Shown: piece after piece, positions 57,161-64,000 of the stretch
Numbering within the stretch: position 1 is the stretch's first letter
How the letters are laid out: the number at the start of each line of letters is the position of its first letter
Assembly: GCF_007565055.1 (NCBI RefSeq)
Contig: NC_044549.1
Location: 66,120,882 to 66,184,881, forward strand
Origin: Rhinopithecus roxellana
Taxonomy: Eukaryota > Chordata > Mammalia > Primates > Cercopithecidae
Direction: 5' to 3'
Length of the DNA stretch: 64,000 nt
Notes under the pieces: generated by a model
Told to the model about the DNA's origin: nothing
The model's input: only the letters and a program-made list of their open reading frames with translations
The model's database searches: none
Translations under genes and position numbers: made by a program

Positions 57161-58747
57161 GCTTGACATTGGTATTAACTTGCCCACAATTAACTGGTTT
57201 GATCAGGTATTAGTTCAAGGTGATATTTGAGTCTACCATCACATACATTTTGGACTATATAGAAAAACATAGTGCTTCTCTATAAATGGTTTGCAGAATT
57301 ACTACTGCAAATTTTAGTGGCCTTCTACTTCCAGGGGAGGCCATCTCCAATTGCATTAGAAAGTAATATAAAGTAGGAACTGGGTCCTCTTTGAGATCTA
57401 AAAGATTATCTATTTGATTTATTCTTAACTTAAAACATTGACATTTTTGCTTATTGCTTTCAAGACTGTTTCAAACATTTCTTTTGATACACTATCTTTG
57501 ATAGTAGTGAGAAAACCAGAGATACCTCTACCATCATACTCCAAGGTGGGAAACAGAGGACTAGCACCTCCAGAAGAGGGCCTCTGGCCTCTGGCAGGTG
57601 GGGCTTTTAAGTTTCATGATTTGGTATTGGTGCCAGGATCTGAGTTTTGAGGTTTGACTATGCAACATGCTTAAAACACGGCCTCAAGGATTGTTTGGCT
57701 GCCTCAGCATTCATGGTGGGAAGACTAGTGAATGAATGGTAAGAGATTTGGACCTTGCATGGCAGCCTTTGGCCTCAGGCCCTGCTCCACCTGCTTGGTA
57801 TTCTGCTATGATGAATTAGCTACAGCTGGTTTCCCAGGAGCTTTGTCATATCCACATTTGACTGCGGAAAAAAGAGGAGTTAATTAACTTTCCCAAAGTG
57901 ACACAGCTAGTAAGTGGCAGAGCTTATTCATTCATTCAAGAAAATATTTATTGATGACCTGTTGTTTGCTACATGCTGGAGCTGGATCAAAACCCTCAAG
58001 TGTCTGAGTGTTATTGATATCATCAATCAGACCCAGGTCCTTCTGGGTCAGCTTTCTATAGGGAAGGGAAGTGGGGAAGTGTTCTTGAGAATGTGTCTTG
58101 GTTCCCCATGATGTTCTTGGACAGTAGTGATGAAATGCATATCCTCATTTCTATGAATAAACTGTGCCTGCACTGGCCAAAACTATGTCTCTCCTTTTTT
58201 GGAAGCTGTTTATTTCTTTAACATATATCATCTATTATAGTAATGTAATTCTATTGTGTATGATTTGCCCTAAGTTTATTTCTGGAGGATCACCTGTCTT
58301 CCAAGTTGTAATAGCCCAAGGTTATAGAAAACATAGTGATAGTCACGTTTTGTGTCCCTTAAGATTTTATTTCAGTCTATCGGTTCTGTGTATTCATCTT
58401 TCCACACTAAAGATTTCTAATGTTTTTAATCTTCCTCTGTGTGAGTCCCTTGGCCCCAGTCTCTTAAATAATATAGTGCCTTTCTCTGTACCTCCTTCAG
58501 TCTCATTATTATAGAGTTTAAAAAAAATCATAGACTTCTAAGGCAAAAAAAAAAAAAAAAAAAACTTGTAAATAGCATTCAGTTAAAATTCTCATGTTGT
58601 GCATAAGGATTCTGAGGCCCCAGTTAGTTAGGAAACACGTCATTAATAGGGAGTGTTACTGACATACCTAGGAATCAAACTTGTTAGGACCTCTGACTTG
58701 CCTTGAAATATTCTTTGCTGATATTGCTCTATTACGCTGTTAGCCTC
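57161..58747. other. Unique DNA with small MIR/L2 pieces
   Basis: A reverse MIR scrap (aaagtgacacagctagtaagtg) at 57895-57916 and an L2-like 3' end (ttcattcattcaagaaaat) follow at 57926-57960. An A21 run at about 58544-58563. Frames at 57438-57650 and 58164-58514 (116 codons) show no domain. Confidence 0.45.
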
Positions 58748-59116
58748 TGATATGGTTTGGCTCTGTGTTCTCACCTAAATCTTATCTCAAATTGTAATCC
58801 TCATGTGTTGGGGGACGGACCTAGTGGGAGGTGATTGGATTATGGGGGTGGTTTCCCTCATGCTGTTCTCATGATAGTCAGTGAGGTATCACAAGATCTG
58901 ATGGTTTAAAAGTGTGTGGAAGTTCCCCATTCACTCTCTGTCTCTGCTGCCACCATGCAAGACGTCCCTTGCTTCCCCTTCACCTTCTGCCATGATTGTA
59001 AGTTTCCTGAGGCTTCCCCAGCCATGAGGAACTGTGAGTCAATTAAACATCTTTTCTTTATAAATTACCCAATCTCAGGAAGTTCTTTGTAGCAGTGTGA
59101 AAACAGGCTAAATACA
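58748..59116 (+). mobile_element. Solo MST/THE1-type LTR with perfect duplication
   Basis: Starts tgatatggtttggctctgtg and ends ggctaaataca. It contains ctagtgggaggtgattggat, tgctgttctcatgatagtc, acaagatctgatggtttaaa, and ttaaacatcttttctttata. The 5-bp duplication gcctc is exact at 58743-58747 and 59117-59121. About 369 bp; no internal sequence on either side. Confidence 0.93.
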
Positions 59117-60164
59117 GCCTCCTTTAGACAGTTGAATATATCTTAAAAATAGTAAAAGACTGAGGTATAATCCGTTTGGATTCCTTTTCTTAAAGACGCT
59201 CAAGGTACTTGAGATGAGTGATGCAATAAGAAAGAGGTTCTACTGTAGATAACAGCACAGGCCTTGAGGTTACACAAATTAGGTTCACATCTTGGTGCTG
59301 ACATTTATTCTCATTGTAACTTTGTAAATAATACCTAACTTATTTGAATTCATTTACTCTTCTGTAAGATTAAAGTTAGTGGTACCCAAATTAGAGGTAC
59401 TTGTATTACATGAGATTATATCTAAATTGTTAAATATGATGTCTGACATATAATATGTCTTCAACTGATATTAGAAAAAAAATCACGTATGATGTTTAGT
59501 AGAGAGTCAGTATCTGTGATTTAGTAAAGAAATGCTAAAACTCGTGATCAGAAATAGGGGCTATTTCCATTTAGAATGGTCTTTCAGAAGTATTCTTAGA
59601 AAAAAATTGAACATCTTCACATTGCCTGTATAAGGTTTTGCTGATAAATAATTCCCAAAAGTAAACATTAACAGCTTATCATATTTTTTCTAGTTTTTAC
59701 TTTATTGTACATTATTTTATGTTAGACATATTGAAGAATTTCTGTTTGTGTGTTCATTTTTGCAGTAATAGTAGCTTATAGCCTATGGAATATTATGTGC
59801 CTCATGTATCATTCTCCTTTTTAAAAGATATCGTCATTCAAATTTGTATTGAGCATTTTGGCACACATTTTGAAGGTCTGGGCCTGCACGATTTGAATGA
59901 AGAACTGATCCCTGTCAGATAAATGTTAGTTGATGACCAAAAAAAGGTGTTTTCCATCCCAGTTTCTTAAGAATATTGACCTAAATATTGACTAAAAGCT
60001 GAGGTGCTCACAGCCTTTTCTAGCAATTTAAAAAATCACTCAAAATCTCCAGTGTTTAAAGATCAATTGAGATCAGTTACATTTTAAAAGGAAAAAAATT
60101 TAAAAATAGCCAGTTTTGATCTCAAATGCACACACATATATGTAGAATAGGCATTTTTTGTCAA
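59117..60164. other. AT-rich DNA containing an old MIR
   Basis: A + strand MIR at about 59255-59475 (cttgaggttacacaaattagg, ctcttctgtaagattaaag, gtctgacatataatatgtc). The rest is unrecognised. Confidence 0.5.
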
Positions 60165-60295
60165 TGTATGTGTATTAAGCAACCAATATTTGGCAATCTG
60201 ACAGCCATTGTGCTTGAGTACTAGGAAGGCAAAAATTAATAAGATCATTTTCCCCCGACCTCGACTTAAGGAACTAAAAGTCTTGCATAAAACAT
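60165..60295 (-). repeat. L2 3' fragment
   Basis: tgtattaagcaaccaatattt, then gccattgtgcttgagtact and ggaactaaaagtcttgcat. Diverged, tentative. Confidence 0.45.
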
Positions 60296-60314
60296 TGTAA
60301 AGAAATGCTTTTCT

Positions 60315-60581
60315 GGCCAGGTGCAGTGGCTTACACCTATAATCCCAACACTTTGGGATCACCTGAGGTCAGGAGTTCAAGACCAGCCTAGCTAACATGG
60401 TGAAACCCCATCTCGACTGAAAATACAAACAAAATAGCTGGATGTGGTGGCGGGTGTCTGTAATCCCAGCTACTCTGGAGACTGAGGCAGGAGAATCGCT
60501 TGAACCCACGAGGCTGAGGTTGCAGTGAGCCAAAATCGCGCCTTTGCACTCTAGCTTGGGTGACAAGAACAAGACTTCTAA

Positions 60582-60582
<1 letters not shown>
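60315..60582 (+). mobile_element. Alu with internal deletion
   Basis: A + strand Alu from ggccaggtgcagtggcttac. The usual aggccaaggcgggc... piece is absent (tttgggatcacctgagg is fused). It ends in acaagacttc before a (CAA)n tail. AluS/Sx-like. Confidence 0.94.
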
Positions 60583-60623
<41 letters not shown>

Positions 60624-60629
60624 ACAAAA
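60583..60629 (+). repeat. (CAA)n Alu tail
   Basis: Thirteen or so CAA units replace the A tail. Frames in Leu or Asn repeats across it are not genes. Confidence 0.95.
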
Positions 60630-60869
60630 CACTTTTCTTTTTTGTCTTGTGAGAATAAGGCATGTAGCTGCTCACACATGTGGCTTATACAGCAGCTGTC
60701 AAGGTTCATATGCTACCATGCAGGGTACTGTGTGATTTCCTCCTGATGGCTGAGTTGAGTGAGGACTTTCAAGTAGGGGGAACCTGGAGACTGATCTCAA
60801 GTGTCCCTCCCAGCTTCACTGGACATCATCAATCAGGACAATGATGTGGCTGCTGCTACTGCAGCTGCC

Positions 60870-61060
60870 CCTTGCTTTTCACAGAGCACCGGCTAGATCT
60901 CAGCCCTGTGCTAAGCAATTTTTGCATGTTAGTATTGTTCCTCCAAGCCATTCTGCAAAACAGATACTATTATCCCTTATTTACCAAGGAGACAATTGGA
61001 GATCTAAAGGTCTACATGATTAGCTTAAGATCACACAGCAAGTAAGTGCACACTTGCTGT
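60870..61060 (-). repeat. MIR copy
   Basis: Reverse MIR: aaacagatactattatccct, gagacaattggagatctaaag, aagatcacacagcaagtaag. Collinear and moderately preserved. Confidence 0.7.
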
Positions 61061-61261
61061 ATTTTCAGTCTCTCTGTCTCTTTTTTCTCTGCTGTAGCAT
61101 CTCTTTTGACAGACACTGTGCTGGTAATGTGCTCCCTCCTGCTCTATGAAAGTGTGAAATTCATACCTGTGGCTGTAAGGTGAAGGAACTATGAATACTA
61201 CTATTAATTGATATGTGCAGCTTTAATGCATTCATTCATTAATTCATCTAAACAGTATATA

Positions 61262-62670
61262 TATACATTTTAAAATTATTTTTTCATAGGCTTTTGGGAA
61301 ACAGGTGGTATTTGGTTGTGTAAGGTCTTTTATGCTGATTTGTGAGATTTTGATGCACCCATTACCTAAACAGTATACAATGAACCCAATTTGTAGTCTT
61401 TAATCTCTCACCCCCCTCCCACCCTTTCCCCAAGTCCCCAAAGTCCATGTATCATTCCTATGCCTTTGCATCCTCATAGCTTAGCTCCCACTTAAGAGTG
61501 AGAACATATGATTTTTGGTTTTCCATTTCTGAGTTACTTCACTTAGAGTAATAGTCTCCAGTTCCATCCAGGTTGCTGTGAATGCCGTTAATTTGTTCCT
61601 TTTTACTGGCTGAGTAGTATTCCGTCATATATATTTATCACAATTTCCTTATCCACTTGTTGATTGATGGGCATTTAGGCTGGTTCCACATTTTTGCAAT
61701 TGCAAACTGTGCTGCTATAGACATGCATGTGCAAGTACCTTTTTCATGTAATGACTTCTTTTCCTCTGGGTAGATACCCAGTAGTGGGATTGCTGAATCA
61801 AATGGTAGAGCTACTTTTAGTTCTGTAAGGGATCTCCACGCTGTTTTCCACAGTGGTTGTGCTAGTTTACATTCCCACCAGCAGTGTAGAGGTGCTTCCC
61901 TTTTCATTACATCCACACCAACATCTACTATTTTTTTTCATTTTTTCATTACGGCCATTCTTGCAGGAGTAAGGTGGTATCGAGACGTAGTTTTGATTTG
62001 CATTTCCCTGATTATTAGTGATGTTGAGCACTTTTTTCATATGTTGTTGCCCATATGTATATCTTCTTTTGAGAATTGTCTATTCGTGTCCTTAGCTCAC
62101 TTTATGATGGGATTGTTTGTTTTGTCCTGCTAATTTGTTTGAGTTACTTGTAGATTCTGGATATCAGTCCTTTGTCGGACATATAGATTGTGAAGATTTT
62201 CTCCCACTCTGTGGGTTGTCTATTTACTTTGCGGACTATTTATTTTGCTAAGCAAAAGCTCTTTAATTAAGTTCCACCTATTTATCTTTGTTTTTGTTGC
62301 ATTTGCTTTTGGATTCTTGGTCATGAAGGCTTTGCCTAAGCCAATGTTTAGAAGAGTTTTTCTGATGTTATCTTCTAGAATTTTTATAGGATCAGGTCTT
62401 ATATTTAAGTCCCTGATCCATCTCGAGTTGATTTTTGTATAAGGTAAGAGATGATAATCCAGTTTCATTCTCCTTCATGTGACTTGCCAATTATCCCAGC
62501 ATCATTTGTCGAATAGGGTGTCCTTTCCCCACTTTATGTTTTTGTTTGCTTTGTCGAAGATCAGTTGGCTGTAAGTATTTGGGTTTATTTCTGGGTTCTC
62601 TATTCTGTTCCATTGGTCTATGTGCCTAGTTTTATATAAGTACCATGCTGTTTTGGTGATTATGGCCTTA
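61262..62670 (-). mobile_element. 5'-truncated L1, 1.4 kb, ORF2 3' end plus 3' UTR
   Basis: Reverse-orientation L1 from its 3' tail (tttttcataggcttttggga) through the 3' UTR and ORF2 end to gttttggtgattatggcctta. Remaining ORF2 frames on the minus strand hold short L1 signatures such as LLGIYP, SINKWI and KWGKDTLF. The flanks aacagtatatatatac and aagagtatatattac may be a decayed target duplication. Older primate type (L1PB/L1MA grade). Confidence 0.93.
61638..62670 (-). pseudogene. L1 ORF2 C-terminal remnant
   Basis: The reverse strand of this L1 still translates in pieces: 61638-61916, 62220-62468 and 62502-62717, in different frames. The first piece carries the C-terminal end of the reverse-transcriptase protein family (LLGIYP, then NKWI). 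Stops and shifts separate the pieces, and the N-terminal endonuclease and RT core are absent. It cannot encode an active protein. Confidence 0.85.
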
Positions 62671-62865
62671 TCCAAAGAGTATATATTACATTTTATTATG
62701 GTGCCAGGCAGAGACATTGGTACAGTTAATATATGCCCTTATGGAACTCAAGATTTCTTATACAGAATAAGGAATAAAAATAAATAGGAATATTTATAGC
62801 TGTTAGGCCTTTAGTTAATTCTGTCTAGATGGAGTTTCAAATTACTTATGATTTGCTGTCAATTC
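62671..62865. other. Unique DNA
   Basis: No named element. It separates the L1 and the solo LTR. Confidence 0.5.
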
Positions 62866-62871
62866 AGTACA

Positions 62872-63254
62872 TGTCCCGACCTGCGGGACAGTCGAACGGG
62901 CCCTGGAAGGGGGAGTGGGAATGGAGGAGACAAGAAAACACGAGAAATGGAGACAAGACAGTATCCTGATCAAGTCTCGTTTAATGGCGGCGGTGCAATG
63001 CCTTATATAGGCTGGCAGGGAAGAGGAAGGGCTCAGAGCAGGCGGGGAGGAGAATAATGAGAGACGTCACCAGGCGCATGCTCGGTAGACTTAGTCTTTC
63101 CCGGGCATGGGAGGTTATCTAAGCGCGGGCGGGAAAAGTTCGCGCGCACGTAAAGTTGATGATGAAGAACCAGGAAGTGCGCCATCTTGTCTCCACAATG
63201 CGGAGCTTAAGCAACAGAGGCCGTGGCAATTTCCGGGCCTCACGGCTCCGGACA
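62872..63254 (-). mobile_element. Young betaretrovirus-like solo LTR
   Basis: A 383-bp CpG-rich block bounded by tgtccc at 62872 and cggaca at 63254, so it starts TG and ends CA on both strands. A perfect 6-bp target duplication, agtaca, is at 62866-62871 and 63255-63260. Sense is minus: that strand starts tgtccggagccg and carries caagatggcgc (YY1-like), a CRE-type gtgacgtc (63063-63070 complement), tatataagg (63001-63009 complement) and attaaa (62980-62985 complement). The 6-bp duplication and features fit type-D-like simian ERVs; that name is an inference. No internal viral gene is present. The + frame at 62848-63057 is a shadow. Confidence 0.9.
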
Positions 63255-63260
63255 AGTACA

Positions 63261-64000
63261 TAAGGAGAAATTTACTTTATAAATAGCTTAGAAAGGAGTC
63301 ATGTCGTAAAATGACATGTCTCAAAATGTCTCGTGAAGCCAACTTTTCTTCCAGCACGGCAAGAGATCACCATTTCTCTTGCTGAGCATCTAATGAAGTC
63401 ATAGGTTTGCTGTAGAGGCTATGTTGTGTGAAAAGTACTACTTTCAAATATTTGATAACTTCAGAGTCACAACATGCTCATATTCAGAAAACATGTGACC
63501 CTGACTTCCACTGATCTGCAGCTCGCATATTACACCAGCCATGGGTAGGTTATTTGCTGAGTGTACCCTCATAACCCAGTTTTTACTGTATCTTGCTTTT
63601 GAGCAAGTACTATTTCTCCTTCCAGTACACTTCCTCTCTGTTTTGTTTGTTTGTTTGTTTGTTTTTTTACTTTGCCGCAAGTCAGTAGAGTTTAATTTAA
63701 CTAGTTTATTGTGCATACACTATGTTTTCTTTCAGTCATACTTTTCAAATCTTAGTAACAAAGCAAACAACCAATAAGGACCCAAATGGTTGTTTTGCCT
63801 TAAATTACTTTCTTTTTAGTATTTTCTTTTTAATATTCTTCTCCATTCTTATTTTACATTCAGTGGGTATATTTATTTGTATCTCTTAAGTAAAAGAAAC
63901 TAAGAGACTTTGAAAAAAACACACAACTTTTCACTAATAATAGAGAATAAGATGTTAGTATCTATGTCAATGGTGGTGAGGGAAAGGGTAAACACTTTCT
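63261..64000. other. AT-rich DNA at the right edge
   Basis: A (GTTT)n-like run lies at 63640-63668 (ttttgtttgtttgtttg). The frames at 63444-63716 and 63541-63777 overlap on opposite strands around it and show no domain. No element is recognised. Confidence 0.5.

Noticed and set aside
61638..62717. Reverse-transcriptase gene
   Set aside because: Only the C-terminal part of L1 ORF2 remains, split across frames; it is a dead 5'-truncated L1.

Overview
The window is primate nuclear DNA, most likely from an Old World monkey (Cercopithecidae, for example macaque, baboon or vervet). It is AT-rich and crowded with Alu, L1, L2, MIR, MaLR and ERV copies. Several AluY elements (3045, 12019, 33400) carry a linked set of bases (gctcaagcctg, then actagccgggcgagg, then a ggccactgca variant) that I associate with the cercopithecid AluYR-type subfamilies. 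A CpG-rich betaretrovirus-like solo LTR near 62.9 kb fits the same lineage. The species call is an inference from memory of these families, not a database match.

No protein-coding exon can be supported. The open frames are chance frames in the GC-rich island, frames across Alu elements and microsatellites, or remnants of L1 ORF2. The only gene-like signal is a CpG island at about 16.96-18.70 kb. It has Sp1/NRF1-type sites, a G-quadruplex-prone stretch and several possible splice donors on the + strand. I read it as a promoter with a non-coding first exon. The DNA to its right (18.9-61 kb) looks like intron or flanking sequence with a few enhancer-like non-repeat blocks (about 20.9-21.3, 28.65-28.85 and 50.8-51.4 kb).

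Layout: 0-16.9 kb holds AT-rich unique DNA with Alu, MIR, L2 and old L1 copies and a 240-bp pyrimidine microsatellite. 16.96-18.7 kb is the CpG island. 18.7-35.8 kb is mostly unique DNA with MIR, MER5-like, L2, Alu and short L1 copies and a second long CT tract. 35.8-41.7 kb is L1-rich and includes an Alu inside an L1 inside an older L1. 41.7-46.6 kb is an ERV-rich block with four LTRs, two of them splitting one ancient repeat. 46.6-48.6 kb is an Alu cluster with a close inverted pair. 48.6-60 kb is mostly unique, with a perfect 5-bp-flanked MST/THE1-type solo LTR at 58.7 kb. 60-64 kb has an Alu, a 1.4-kb L1 ORF2 remnant and the young solo LTR.

I found no CRISPR array, operon, tRNA, rRNA or other non-retroelement system. 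The points most worth checking are the island (which transcript starts there), the young solo LTR with its exact 6-bp target duplication, and the tail-to-tail Alu pair.
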